Of a stretch of 64,000 bases of DNA, positions 51,548 to 61,095 are shown in pieces. A program made the translations under genes and the position numbers. Where the stretch lies: the NCBI GenBank assembly GCA_903822495.1, contig CAIJPD010000015.1, forward strand, positions 38,558-102,557. The letters run 5' to 3'. The DNA comes from an uncultured Chloroflexota bacterium (GTDB lineage: Bacteria > Chloroflexota > Limnocylindria > Limnocylindrales > CSP1-4). How positions within the stretch are numbered: position 1 is the stretch's first letter; each line of letters starts with the position of its first letter. Below the pieces are notes generated by a model. It did no database searches, was not told the DNA's origin, and was given only the letters and a program-made list of their open reading frames with translations.

Positions 51548-51961
51548 TCGATGCAGGCTAGGAGTCGGCGCTCAACTCCGACGTACGCGGGCCCACCCAC
51601 TCGCCATCAGCACTGCCGATAACCGAAGTTATGTCGCGCACGACAGTGGGACACCCTGTGTGTGCCGTCAAGGCTGATACCAGGATCATGTTCCATGCCT
51701 CAGCGCCTCGGCATCGGTCGAGGTGGCATCCTGTTCGAAGCGATCGAGGAGTGCGAGGCTCGGTTCGGTCACCGCGCGGTGCCTCCTGGTGAACGTCAGG
51801 GATTCACCGAAGGCCACGCCGCGACACGCGCCGTGAACGGCGCCGACGTGGCCACGCGTTGGGACGCGACGCTGCGGCGGGGGCCGCCCTGCCACTCTGG
51901 TGATGGCTATCCTCATGGTGGCTACACCGCCTCCCCGGGCAGGGCCACATGGAGGCGATTG
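51548..51961. other. Gap of 414 bp, no gene supported
   Basis: Open frames cross this region on both strands, but none has a recognisable product; the plus-strand frame is an upstream extension of the next gene without a ribosome binding site. A 12-bp palindrome (CACCGCGCGGTG, about 51770-51781) is present. TATCCT near 51909 is the only promoter-like hexamer noted. Confidence 0.5.
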
Positions 51962-52750
51962 GTGCCCGAAGTGAAGGTTGACGAGACCCTGCCCCTGTGG
52001 GTCTTCTTCGTGGCCACGCTCGCCCTCGCGGTCGGCACCACGGAGGTCGGCTTCCGCATCGGGCGCCTCTGGCAGCGCCTGCGACCCCACCAGGGTGACG
52101 AGGCGGGCGGCGTGATGGTGGGGGCGACGCTCACCCTGCTCGCGTTCTTCCTGGCGTTCCTCATGGGCATGGCCACGAACCGCTTCGACGGACGGCGCGC
52201 GCTCGTCATGGAGGAGGCGAACGCCATCGGCACGGTCTGGTTGCGCGCCGGGTATCTGCCCGATACCTATTCGGCGCTGATCCGCTTCCCCGTGGAGGCC
52301 TACACGGCGCAGCGCCTGCGTCTGGAGAACGACCACCAGCGCGCGGACGCGCTTGATCAGTCCAACCGCCTCATGAAGCAGGTGTGGACGCACACGCAGG
52401 ACGTGGTCCGCGCCTACCCCAACTCGCAGAGCGTCTCGCTCTTCGTCGCATCGGTGAACGAGATGATGGACCTTGGGTCAAGGCGCGCCGTCTCCTTCGA
52501 GACATGGCCCATCCCGTGGAGCATCTGGATGACGATCTACTTCGCGGTGGTGCTGACGATGATGCTGGTGGGCCTGCACGCCGGCATCACGAATGACCGC
52601 AATGCGCTCGAAGTAGTCGTGCTGGGGCTGGTACTCGCCGTGGTCCTGAATCTCATCATCGACCTGGACCGTCCCAACGATGGGATGCTCACGGTGAGCC
52701 AGGCGCCGCTGCTCGACTTGCTCCAGCAACAGGCGTTCTTCGCGCGCTAA
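51962..52750 (+). CDS. Bestrophin-like (DUF4239 type) membrane protein
   Basis: The 262-residue protein has two N-terminal transmembrane segments (about residues 10-28 and 50-72) and two C-terminal ones (about 185-205 and 212-232) around a helical soluble middle. The second helix ends F-L-M-G-M-A-T-N-R-F-D-x-R-R-x-L-V-x-E-E-A-N-A-I-G-T, a motif typical of the DUF4239/bestrophin-like group. Function is unknown. GTG 51962 follows a GGAGG site by 7 nt and gives a normal start. The gene is convergent with the DUF1801 gene. Confidence 0.75.
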   Translation: MPEVKVDETLPLWVFFVATLALAVGTTEVGFRIGRLWQRLRPHQGDEAGGVMVGATLTLLAFFLAFLMGMATNRFDGRRALVMEEANAIGTVWLRAGYLPDTYSALIRFPVEAYTAQRLRLENDHQRADALDQSNRLMKQVWTHTQDVVRAYPNSQSVSLFVASVNEMMDLGSRRAVSFETWPIPWSIWMTIYFAVVLTMMLVGLHAGITNDRNALEVVVLGLVLAVVLNLIIDLDRPNDGMLTVSQAPLLDLLQQQAFFAR

Positions 52751-52882
52751 CTGCCGGCAGAGCGATGACCACGAGGTGCGGGGACGGCTGGGATCCGGGT
52801 CTTGGTCCCCCAGCATCGTGAGGTCAACCGGCGGATCGCCTTCCGGATCCGGGAGGTGCGCGCTTCGGGTCCGCTCGGCGGG

Positions 52883-53332
52883 TCAGCGCTTCTCGCTGGC
52901 GTTGACGAAGGGAAGGGCGGCCGATTGCGACATCCACGACGTGATCTGGCGTTCGTCGAGGTCCTCCAGGGTCGCCACGTCCACGCCCCTGGTGTTCCTC
53001 CCCATCGCGACGGGCGTGACGGGCGGAACGGGCTCCAACTCCGTGCCGCGGATGAACATCAGCTTGACGTGGCCCACGAAGGCGCCGCTGGTGAAGCACC
53101 AGCCGTCCGCGACGCCGTAGTAGGCGATCCCCCACTTCACCGCGCGCCGGATGCCAGGCAGGGCATCGGCGGCCAGGGCGTCGATGCGCTCCGCGATCGC
53201 GCGCTGGGGTTGCGGGAGGCGGGTGATGTAGGCGAAGACGGGCGCGTCGCCTTCGGCGGCCCTGGCGTCGCTGGCCTTGCCCGCCTTCATGGACTCACGC
53301 AGCTCGATGGGCCCGGCGGCGTCCTTGGGCAT
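52883..53332 (-). CDS. DUF1801 family protein
   Basis: The 149-residue protein matches the DUF1801 (YdhG/YobT-like) fold: P-Q-P-Q-R-A-I-A-E-R-I-D-A-L, the hallmark R-R-A-V-K-W-G-I-A-Y-Y, W-C-F-T-S-G-A-F-V-G-H-V-K-L-M-F-I-R-G, and a C-terminal V-A-T-L-E-D-L-D-E. Members are frataxin-like and of unknown function. It starts at ATG 53332, overlapping the stop of the upstream hydrolase gene by 4 bp, so the two are coupled. Confidence 0.85.
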   Translation of the reverse strand: MPKDAAGPIELRESMKAGKASDARAAEGDAPVFAYITRLPQPQRAIAERIDALAADALPGIRRAVKWGIAYYGVADGWCFTSGAFVGHVKLMFIRGTELEPVPPVTPVAMGRNTRGVDVATLEDLDERQITSWMSQSAALPFVNASEKR

Positions 53333-54207
53333 CACGCCACCCCGCCGTGCCGGCGGATGAAGTCGATCACCGCCGCGTTGAAGGCTTCGGGCTGCTCCCG
53401 GAAGCAGAAGTGGCCGGCGCGTGTCAGGACGTGCATCTCGGACCGGGGCACGTTGGGCAGGATCAGGTTCATGCATGGGATGCCGCAGCGGACCATCGTG
53501 GCGGAGGGGTCGTGGTACGACCAGATCACGAGCGTGGGGCACGTGATCCCCCCGGCCCGAATCCGCGCGTGCGTCTCGGCCTGGCGGGCGACGACGTCGA
53601 CCGCGAAGCTGGGGTAGAAGCGCGCCCAGGCCTCCCGAGCCAGCGCCGTCTTCGGCAGCGCCTGGGCCGCCAGGATCTCATCCAGCCAGCCCTGGGTGAT
53701 GTGGTCGCCGGCGAACGAGTTGACCCGCAGCGCGTAGCGATGCCGCTCGCGCGGGTCCGGCAGGGCCAGCGCCTCCGCCTCCCGCGCCCGGTTCTCCGGG
53801 TTGGGCGGGGTCATCAGGCTGGAGCTGTCGACGATGACGAGGGTCCGAACCAGCTCCGGGTGCTCCAGGGTCAGCCGGGTGACGGTGTAGCCGCCGCGGG
53901 AATGGCCCACGAGATGCGCGGGCCCCAGGCCAAGCGCCCGGATGAAGCCAGCAACGTGCGCGACGGACGAGCCGATGACGTAGTCCTCGTCGCGCCGGGG
54001 GTTGTCCGTGTAGCCGCACCCGATCTTGTCCACGGCGAAGACGCGAAACCCGGCCTGGGCCAGGCCGTCCAGGTTGCCTTCCCAGTCCTCCGCGCTGCCG
54101 CGATTCCCGGGATTGTCCCCGTGGACCAGGACGAGGGGCTCCCCCTCACCGCGCTCGAAGTAGCGGGTCTTGATGCCATCGACGTCGATGAACCGCTCGC
54201 GGTCCAC
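53332..54207 (-). CDS. Alpha/beta hydrolase, paralog 1 (MhpC-like)
   Basis: The 291-residue protein has an alpha/beta hydrolase fold. The oxyanion region is V-L-V-H-G-D-N-P-G, the nucleophile elbow G-H-S-R-G-G (Ser near residue 104), and the late catalytic His lies in the T-R-A-G-H-F-C-F-R-E-Q-P motif, with an acidic residue after P-T-L-V-I-W-S. The S-S-S-L-M-T-P-P-N-P cap segment resembles meta-cleavage product hydrolases. It is a close paralog of the adjacent gene at 54244-55116. The substrate is unknown. GTG 54207 has AGGAGGG upstream. Confidence 0.85.
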   Translation of the reverse strand: MDRERFIDVDGIKTRYFERGEGEPLVLVHGDNPGNRGSAEDWEGNLDGLAQAGFRVFAVDKIGCGYTDNPRRDEDYVIGSSVAHVAGFIRALGLGPAHLVGHSRGGYTVTRLTLEHPELVRTLVIVDSSSLMTPPNPENRAREAEALALPDPRERHRYALRVNSFAGDHITQGWLDEILAAQALPKTALAREAWARFYPSFAVDVVARQAETHARIRAGGITCPTLVIWSYHDPSATMVRCGIPCMNLILPNVPRSEMHVLTRAGHFCFREQPEAFNAAVIDFIRRHGGVA

Positions 54208-54243
54208 TCCCCTGCCCTCCTGTTCCGCTGCTTCGGCGTGCGG

Positions 54244-55116
54244 TCAGCTGGCGCCGTGGCGCCGGATGAAGTTCGTCACCGCCGCGTTGAAGGCCTCGGG
54301 CTGCTCGCGGAACGAGCAGTGGCCGGCCCGGTTGACGATGTGCATCTCCGAGCGCACCACATTGGGCAGGATCAGGTCCATGCACGGGACGCCGCAGCGG
54401 GCCATGGTCGCGGAGGGATCGTTGTAGGCCCAGACCACCAGCGTGGGCGCCTTGATGCCGCCGTTGCGGATCCAGTCGTGGGTCTCGTGCTGGCGCTCGA
54501 CCAGGTCGGCGCTGAAGCGTGGGTAGAAGCGGGCCCAGGCGTCCTTGGCGTCGGCGGTCTTGGGCAGGGCCTGGTAGCGGAGGATCCCGTCGAGGTGCTC
54601 CTCGGTGATGTGGTCCGGGGCGTACGAGTTGACCGCCATGAGGTAGCGGTATTGCTCGCGCGGGTCCGCCAGCTCCTGCGCCTCCTTCTCCCACTGGCGG
54701 TTGCCGGGGTTGGGCGGGGTCATGAGGCTGGAGCTGTCGACGATGACCAGGGTTCGGACGTCCTCGGGCCGCTCAAGGGCGAGGCGGGTGACCACGTAGC
54801 CGCCGCGGGAGTGGCCGGCGACGTCGACGGGGCCCAGGCCCAGGGCGGCAATGAAGCCATGAAGGTGCTCCACGGCGCTGCCGATGACGTAGTCCTCGTC
54901 GGTTCGCGGGTTGTCTGTGTATCCACAGCCGAGCTTGTCCACGGCGATGGCGCGGAAGCCGGCGGCGGCCAGGCCGTCCAGGTTGGGCGCCCAGTCCTCT
55001 GCGCTCCAGTAGCTGCCTGGGTTGCCCCCGTGGACCAGCACCAGGGGCTCACCGGAGCCACGCTCGAAGTAGCGAGTCCGAATGCCATCCACGTCGACGA
55101 ACTTGGCGCCGTCCAC
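54244..55116 (-). CDS. Alpha/beta hydrolase, paralog 2 (MhpC-like)
   Basis: This 290-residue protein aligns over its whole length with the next gene downstream, from F-V-D-V-D-G-I-R-T-R-Y-F-E-R-G to N-F-I-R-R-H-G-A. The nucleophile elbow is G-H-S-R-G-G, the oxyanion motif V-H-G-G-N-P-G and the His motif N-R-A-G-H-C-S-F-R-E-Q-P. The pair therefore arose by tandem duplication. GTG 55116 is chosen by alignment with paralog 1. The 36-bp gap between the two and the coupled DUF1801 gene suggest one transcript. Confidence 0.85.
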   Translation of the reverse strand: MDGAKFVDVDGIRTRYFERGSGEPLVLVHGGNPGSYWSAEDWAPNLDGLAAAGFRAIAVDKLGCGYTDNPRTDEDYVIGSAVEHLHGFIAALGLGPVDVAGHSRGGYVVTRLALERPEDVRTLVIVDSSSLMTPPNPGNRQWEKEAQELADPREQYRYLMAVNSYAPDHITEEHLDGILRYQALPKTADAKDAWARFYPRFSADLVERQHETHDWIRNGGIKAPTLVVWAYNDPSATMARCGVPCMDLILPNVVRSEMHIVNRAGHCSFREQPEAFNAAVTNFIRRHGAS

Positions 55117-55416
55117 TGCTGTCTCCGATAGCGGCTTGGGGATCCGATGCCCGCTCCCTTCTCGGGGAGTGGCGGGTCGCGCTGCTCGTACATTAGACGC
55201 GGGCCGAGACAACGGTCTCCGCCGCGAACGGGCCTCCGTGCCGGCGCCGGCGGGATCGACTCGGTGGGTCCTCCGTCGTGTGCGACGGCGATGACGATCC
55301 CCAGGGCGACCTTGCCAACCCTGCCGGCCTCGTGTGGCATTGCGGCGACCCCCGCCACCGCCATCTGTGTGGTCAGCATGCGCCGCCTCGCCCGAGCCAC
55401 GAGGGAAGCGGTGATG
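55117..55416. other. Gap of 300 bp, no gene supported
   Basis: A minus-strand frame is open through much of this stretch but its product (start near 55380) has no family resemblance and no ribosome binding site. The stretch separates the aldo/keto reductase and hydrolase genes, both on the minus strand, and should hold the hydrolase promoter. I could not pick it out. Confidence 0.45.
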
Positions 55417-56343
55417 TCAGGCCCCGGCCAGGGCCTCCGCCTCGAGCGACAGGCGCGCGAACTCGGCATCCGAGAGCACGAGGTCGGCGGCTGCCGCATT
55501 CTCCTCGAGCTGGTCGAGCGTCCGGGCACCCGGGATCGCGACCGTGTTGGGGTGGTGGAGGACCCACGCCAGGGCGACCTGGGCCGCGGTGGCGTGGTGG
55601 GCGGCGGCCACATCGTGGACCGCTTGGACCAGCGGGGCGATCCGTCGCTGGCCCCCCTGTCGGAAGAGCGGGTTCATGGCGCGGATCCCGGAAACACTGC
55701 CTGCCGCCGTGACTCGGGTGAGCAGGCCCTGCCCGAGCGGTGAATACGCGACGACCAGTCGGTCCTCCGCCGCCGCATACGGCACGAGGTCCCGCGCCGG
55801 GCCGGGGCTGACGAGGCTGAACCGGACCTGGTTCGCGACGACCGGGGCACCAAGCGCACGCTCCGCGGTGCGCCATTGGTCCAGCGAGTAGTTGCTCACC
55901 CCGACGCGCCGCACGAGTCCCGCCGCCACCAACGGACGGACGGATTGCATCACCCGCCGCACGGACACGAGCGGGTTTGGCCAGTGCGCGTAGTACAGGT
56001 CCAGCGCGTCGACGCAGAGCCGGCGGCGACTGCCCGCGGCCTGCCGGGCCAGGATTGGCTCCGCGGGCACGATCGGCATGAACTTCGTCGCGACGACGAG
56101 GCCGTTGCGCTCCGCGATGGGCATTGCGCCGAGCGCGGCGCCAATGATCCGCTCCGAGCGCCCAGGGCCGTAGACCTCAGCGGTATCGATCAGCGTGACC
56201 CCGAGCTCCAGGGCGCGACGCAGCAGCGCCGGAGCGACGTCGGAGGCGTAGGCCGCCCCGTAGCCCCACTCCCGGGAGCCGAACTGCCACGTGCCAAGCC
56301 CGATCCCGGAAAGGACGAGGCCCGCGGTCGTGACGTAGCGCAT
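55417..56343 (-). CDS. Aldo/keto reductase
   Basis: The 308-residue (beta/alpha)8 barrel is an NADPH-dependent oxidoreductase. The catalytic tetrad is visible: Asp and Tyr in I-D-T-A-E-V-Y-G, Lys in V-V-A-T-K-F, His in Y-Y-A-H-W-P. Cofactor-binding motifs Y-S-P-L-G-Q-G-L and I-P-G-A-R-T-x-x-Q-L-x-E-N-A-A-A are near the C terminus. The opening G-L-G-T-W-Q-F-G-S-R-E-W-G-Y-G resembles the AKR group with YajO/pyridoxal reductase-like members. Substrate unknown; it stands alone on the minus strand. Confidence 0.92.
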   Translation of the reverse strand: MRYVTTAGLVLSGIGLGTWQFGSREWGYGAAYASDVAPALLRRALELGVTLIDTAEVYGPGRSERIIGAALGAMPIAERNGLVVATKFMPIVPAEPILARQAAGSRRRLCVDALDLYYAHWPNPLVSVRRVMQSVRPLVAAGLVRRVGVSNYSLDQWRTAERALGAPVVANQVRFSLVSPGPARDLVPYAAAEDRLVVAYSPLGQGLLTRVTAAGSVSGIRAMNPLFRQGGQRRIAPLVQAVHDVAAAHHATAAQVALAWVLHHPNTVAIPGARTLDQLEENAAAADLVLSDAEFARLSLEAEALAGA

Positions 56344-56524
56344 GCGTCGAGTCTAGCCCCCCGGTCATGGGACGATGCGAAGGCTGGCTGGATCGCGATC
56401 CGCCCCGGGCCGCAGTCTCGGCCGGCCGTCGAGCCTCCGGGCGTACGCAGCAGCACACCAAACGGATCGGCGATGGGTCCGACCGGCCCTGTCGGCAGCG
56501 CCCGGCGAAGCGGACCCTTGCCGG

Positions 56525-57415
56525 GTGACGACCCCCGCAACGCGCCCAGCCACCACCAGCAACCGCGGCAACCTCGCCGTTGTCCTTGGTGCCGCGGTGG
56601 TGACCCTGCTGGTGGACCTCGTGGCCGCCTGGTTCTCGGGCAGCCTTGCCCTACTGGCCGACGCCGCCCACCGGACGACCGACGTGGTCGCGATCTCCGT
56701 CGCCCTCGTTGCCGCCACCATCGCGGCCCGCCCCGCGACCGCCGAGCGTACGTTTGGCCACGCCCGGGCCGAGGTCATCGCCGCGTGTGTCAACGCGGGG
56801 ATCCTCTTCGCGATGGGCATGTTCGTGGGCTACGAGGCCCTGACGCGCCTGTTTGCGACGGACGTGCCCGACCCCACCCCGATGGCGCTCGCCTCGATCA
56901 TCGGACTGGCGGGCGCCGGGATCTCGTTCTTCGTCATGCGCCGCGAGCACACCGGATTCGCCGCCCGCGGTGCCTTCCTCGATGTGGTGGGCGATGCGGT
57001 CGGCTCCATTGCGGCCCTGGTCGCGGCCGGGCTGATCGCCACGGAGCGCCTGTCGATCGCCGACCCGGTGGCCTCGCTGGCGGTCACCGCCCTGGTCGTC
57101 CCGCGTGCGGTGCTCCTGCTGCGCGACGCCGTCAACGTCCTGATGGAGTCCACGCCGCCCGGCGCATCGCTCCCTGTCATCCGCAGCCGGCTCCTGGCGG
57201 TCGCCGGCGTCGTCGAGGTCCACGATCTCCACGTCTGGCAGATCAGCGCCGGCCTGCCGGTCATCTCGGCCCACGTGGCGGTGCGCCGCGGCGTGAGCCA
57301 TCACGCGACCGTGGTCGCGATCGATGCGTGCCTGGCCGCGGACTTCGACGTGGAGCACAGCACCATCCAGGTGGATCCGATCAGCCATGACCGCGAGGAT
57401 GGCGCCCACGACTGA
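56525..57415 (+). CDS. Cation diffusion facilitator family transporter
   Basis: The 296-residue protein exports divalent metal by proton antiport. Six transmembrane helices and a C-terminal cytoplasmic domain (from about 205, with V-H-D-L-H-V-W-Q-I-S) fit CDF proteins. The metal site of helix 2 is H-x-x-x-D in D-A-A-H-R-T-T-D. In helix 5 the usual H-x-x-x-D is D-V-V-G-D, so the first His is replaced by Asp. No His-rich loop is present between helices 4 and 5. GTG 56525 has GGG upstream; the open frame extends to 56375 but the conserved part starts later. Confidence 0.9.
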   Translation: MTTPATRPATTSNRGNLAVVLGAAVVTLLVDLVAAWFSGSLALLADAAHRTTDVVAISVALVAATIAARPATAERTFGHARAEVIAACVNAGILFAMGMFVGYEALTRLFATDVPDPTPMALASIIGLAGAGISFFVMRREHTGFAARGAFLDVVGDAVGSIAALVAAGLIATERLSIADPVASLAVTALVVPRAVLLLRDAVNVLMESTPPGASLPVIRSRLLAVAGVVEVHDLHVWQISAGLPVISAHVAVRRGVSHHATVVAIDACLAADFDVEHSTIQVDPISHDREDGAHD

Positions 57416-57457
57416 ACCCGGCCCACGCGTCCATCGCCCGGGTGCGACGATGCACTG

Positions 57458-58348
57458 ATGCGCCGCCTACTCGTCATCGATTTCGCCAACATCGCCCACC
57501 GCGCGTACTTCGCTGGGCGCGGCAGCCCCGTATTCGCGCCCGATGGCCGTCCCGTCTTCCTGGTCCGCACCTTCCTTCGGCTGCTCCTCGCCCGGATCCG
57601 GACGGAGGAAGCCACCCACGTCGCCCTGGCGTTCGAGAGCACGACGGGCTCCCGGCGCCGCGACCTCTACCCCGGCTACAAGCCGCGCGGCGCGCAGGAG
57701 CCGGATGACCTCCTGCCGCAGCTGCGCGATGCCAACGTCGTGGCGGGCAGGCTGGGCTGGGCGCGTCATCGGGCCGAGGGCTGGGAGGCGGACGACGCCA
57801 TGGCCGGCATCGCCGTGGCGGCCGTGGCGGCCGGGTTCGACCATGTGCTGCTCTTCACCGCCGACCATGACCTGCTCGGGATGGCCGATGAGCGGGTGAC
57901 GATCCTCCGGCCCAAGGTGGGTGGCGGCGTGGAACGCTACGGCCCGGCCGAGGTGGAGACCGGCTCCCCCTACCGGGTGCCGCCTGCGTTGGTGGCGGAC
58001 GTCAAGGCGCTGATCGGCGACGCCACGGATGGATACTCGGGCGTCCGCGGCATCGGCCCGGCGGCGGGCCCGGACCTGGTGCGCCGGTTTGGCTCGCTGG
58101 CTTCGCTCTATGACCGGATGGACGAGGTCGAGGCTGCCGGGGTCCGGGCGAGGCTGCTCGCGGGCCGCGAGGATGCGTTCCGTTGCCTGGACCTCGCGAC
58201 GCTGCGCCGCGACGCACCCCTCTCGCCGGCCTTCGACCCGGACGCCGGCCGGGTTGGCACGCACGATCGCGATCGCCTGTCGGCGTACCTCGCCGCGCTG
58301 GGCCTCGCGGACCTTGTGCGGGCGGTCGACGGCCTGTCCGCCGGGTAG
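57458..58348 (+). CDS. 5'-3' exonuclease (Pol I-type flap nuclease domain)
   Basis: The 296-residue protein is a stand-alone FEN/5'-nuclease domain like the N terminus of DNA polymerase I. Acidic metal ligands occur in L-L-V-I-D-F-A-N-I-A-H-R-A-Y-F, G-W-E-A-D-D-A-M-A, F-T-A-D-H-D-L-L and G-D-A-T-D-G-Y, and the helix-hairpin-helix is G-V-R-G-I-G-P-A-A-G. The conserved Arg/Lys helix Y-P-G-Y-K is also present. It may process flaps or R-loops; polA itself is not in the window. ATG 57458 is the only sensible start. Confidence 0.9.
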   Translation: MRRLLVIDFANIAHRAYFAGRGSPVFAPDGRPVFLVRTFLRLLLARIRTEEATHVALAFESTTGSRRRDLYPGYKPRGAQEPDDLLPQLRDANVVAGRLGWARHRAEGWEADDAMAGIAVAAVAAGFDHVLLFTADHDLLGMADERVTILRPKVGGGVERYGPAEVETGSPYRVPPALVADVKALIGDATDGYSGVRGIGPAAGPDLVRRFGSLASLYDRMDEVEAAGVRARLLAGREDAFRCLDLATLRRDAPLSPAFDPDAGRVGTHDRDRLSAYLAALGLADLVRAVDGLSAG

Positions 58349-58389
58349 GCCTCGTCGGCGGCGGCCAGGGGGCGGACCGCCGGCGTCGC

Positions 58390-58737
58390 TCAGCCCCAGA
58401 AGGCACCGGTGGTATCGCTGCCGATCTCGCCGAGGAGGGCCTCGACGGTGGGCGTCGGTCCGATGCCCGCGTAGTGACGCCATCCCCGGCGTGGGTTTGG
58501 GGCAAAGAGGGCCCAGTGCCGGTGCGTCGGCGAGTACTGAAGCCTGGCGATCTCGGTCTTCGACCACTCGGGGCCGAGCTCCCGGCTCCAGGGCGCCCGG
58601 AACTCCACGATGGTCACCGTGCTCCCCGCGACCTCGATCTCCAGGCGGACCTGATGTCGGGCCCGTTCGGGGACCCGCGCGCCGCAGAAGCGCCGAATGC
58701 GGAAGAGATCCAGGTCGGGCAGCGTCGAGGGGGTCAC
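58390..58737 (-). CDS. DUF3024 family protein
   Basis: The 115-residue protein fits DUF3024: an early block with R-x-Q-V-R-L-E-I-E-V-A-G, a central V-E-F-R-A-P-W-S, I-A-R-L-Q-Y-S-P-T-H-R-H-W-A-L-F, W-R-H-Y, and the closing G-A-F-W-G. Function is unknown. The start ATG overlaps the stop of the molybdenum hydroxylase pseudogene upstream by 4 bp, so it was probably expressed from the same transcript. Confidence 0.8.
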   Translation of the reverse strand: MTPSTLPDLDLFRIRRFCGARVPERARHQVRLEIEVAGSTVTIVEFRAPWSRELGPEWSKTEIARLQYSPTHRHWALFAPNPRRGWRHYAGIGPTPTVEALLGEIGSDTTGAFWG

Positions 58738-61095
58738 GCCCGGTCCACGTCCGTGTCGCCCGTTGGGGCGCCCGCGATGGCGGCGCCACGCAGCGCGCGG
58801 AGCACCCGCTCCGCCGAGAGCGGCAGGTCGCGGACCCGGGCGCCGCAGGCGTCGGCGATGGCGTTGGCGACCGCGCCGGCCACAGCGGTGTTCGTCAACT
58901 CGCCCGCCATCTTGGCCCCGAAGGCGCCAGGCCCGATGGCCGTTTGCAGCTGGAGCACGCGGAGCGGCGGCGCGTCGCGCATCGAGGGCAGCTTCAGGTC
59001 ATCGAGGCTTCGGGTGGTGACCGCGCCACCCTCCACGCGCACCTCCTCCATCAGCGCGCCGCCCAGCCCGTAGACGAATCCGCCCTCCAACTGGCCCAGG
59101 TGGGCGACGGGGTTGAAGACGGCACCGACATCGACCGCGAGGACGGCGTCGGCGATGGTCACCCGGCCGGTCTCCGCGTCCACGCCGGCAATCACGGCGC
59201 AGGCCACGAAGCTGGCTGGCTCGGGATCGTCCGGGCCGGGCTCCGCGGCCCAGGTTGCCGACAGCTCCACGGGCTCGTCGGGCAGGACCAGGGCGCGGGC
59301 GACCGCCTCGAACCCGGCAAGGCCGCGCCGGGCGGCGCGGACTCCGGCGGTGGTCACGGTCGCCTCTCCGGCGACTCCCTCCCCTGCCCCGCCGTCCACG
59401 AACCAATCGTCGAGCAAGTCCGCCACGGCGCCCGCATCCGGGATGGCGCGCGGCAGCCGTTCCAACATCCACTCCCGCAGTAGTCGCCCCAGCTTGACGC
59501 CGACGTTGGACGCCACGTGGGTCATGCGGCTGCCGCCCACGCCGGGATCGAAGCCGGCCTCGTCGGTCGCCCGGTGGCTGATGGCCACGCGCGCTTCGGC
59601 CACCCCGGCCCCCGCGGCCACGGCGCGACGGATGACCTGCCATGTGCCGACGCCCGGCTCGGCGACGCCGGTGATCACCTCGACAAGGCCGTCGGCGTGG
59701 AGTCGGAGCCGGAGCGTCATCTTGCCAGCCGCTGGCCGGCGCGAGTTGATGGCGATCCCCACGCCGGTACCGGGGGGCCGGGGGTGGTCCCAGCCGATGG
59801 CCGCCGCCGCCGCCTCCAGGATCTCCGCCGCCCGGGTCTCCACGTATCGCTGGCCGGTGGCGGCCACCTCGCCGTCGCGGACGGCATTGCGGAGGCGGAA
59901 CCGGAGGCGGTCCTCGCCCAGCGCCGTCGCCAGCTCGTCCAGCTGGGACTCGCCGGCGAACCCGGCCTGGACGTCGCCCGGCGCGCGCATCGCGCCGCCG
60001 GGGACGGTGTTGGTGTAGACGACGAGGGACTCGATATCCACGTTGGGGCACCGGTAGCCGGCGAGCGTCCGGACCGACCCGGGGACGTTGAGGTGCGGCA
60101 GGGGCTTGGCGGCCGCGTACGCGCCGCCGTCCAGGACGATCCGCGCCTGGTGGGCCAGCAGGATCCCATCGGCGTCCACGGCGGTCCGGAGGCGCATGAC
60201 CGCCGCGTGGCGCACGTTGATGTCGGCGAGCTCCTGGGCAGGCTCCGTCAGCGCGGACGGGTCGGCCCGTCAGCCGGGCGAGGATGGCGCACGGGACCTC
60301 GTCGATGGAGTAGGCCTTGCCACCGAAGTCGCCGCCGATGATCCCGCCCTGGACGATGATCGAGTCCTCGGCGACAGCCAGCGTGCGGGCCATCTGGGCG
60401 CGGAGCACGAAGGGTGCCTTGTTGGTGGTCCGGACCCGGAGCCGACCATCCTCGTCGAGCCAGACCAGGCAGCCATGGGGCTCGAGGGCCGCCGCGTGCT
60501 GACGGGGGGTGGTCCAGGTTCCTTCCACGACGAGCGCCGCGGAAGCGAATACCGCGTCGATGTCCGCGGCACCCAGTCGCACGGTCAGGCGCCCCTGGAC
60601 GTTGGGATGCGGGACGGCCTTGCGGGTCCCGCCGAGATACTCGTAGGCGGCCGCGTCCGGGTGGAGGATGGGCGCGTCTGACGCCAGCGCGGCCGCCGGA
60701 TCGAGCACCGCCGCGAGGGACTCGTACTCGACGCGGATCGCCGCGACGGCCGCCACGGCCGCCTCCGCGGTCTCGGCGGCCACGGCCGCCACCCGGTCGC
60801 CAACGAACAGGACCCTGTCCCACGCCAGCAGCGGCCGGTCCAGGAGCCGGTGGCCGGTCATCATCCCGCGGACGTCGGCGCCCGTGATGATGGCCCGGAC
60901 CCCCGGGATGGCGGCCGCGACGCTGGTGTCGATGGCCACGATCCGAGCGTGGGGCCGCGGGCTGCCGAGGAATGCCGCGTGGAGCATCCCGGGCCGGGCC
61001 ATGTCGGGCACGTAGGCCGCCGCGCCGGTGACCTTGGCCGCTCCGTCGACGCGCAGCTCGGGCGCGAGCAGCGTCCTGGGCGTCCCGATGTCCAT
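58734..61095 (-). pseudogene. Xanthine dehydrogenase family molybdopterin-binding subunit, frameshifted
   Basis: Two halves of one large subunit are in different frames. The N-terminal half (ATG 61095, GGGAGGG upstream) has R-V-D-G-A-A-K-V-T-G-A-A-x-Y-V-P-D, the E-P-H-G-C block and G-G-D-F-G-G-K, and is in frame to about 60253. The C-terminal half resumes with E-L-A-D-I-N-V-R-H and runs to 58734 with V-P-G-G-A-M-R-A-P-G, the A-V-D-V-G-A-V-F-N-P and G-A-F-G-A-K-M-A-G-E motifs. The break, near 60252, is one extra base (or two missing) with no homopolymer. Restored length is about 787 residues. No FAD or iron-sulfur subunit gene is adjacent. Confidence 0.85.

Noticed and set aside
55241..55400. 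Minus-strand frame in the 55.1-55.4 kb gap as a small gene
   Set aside because: No ribosome binding site, no recognisable motif, and the open frame simply runs on into the hydrolase region.
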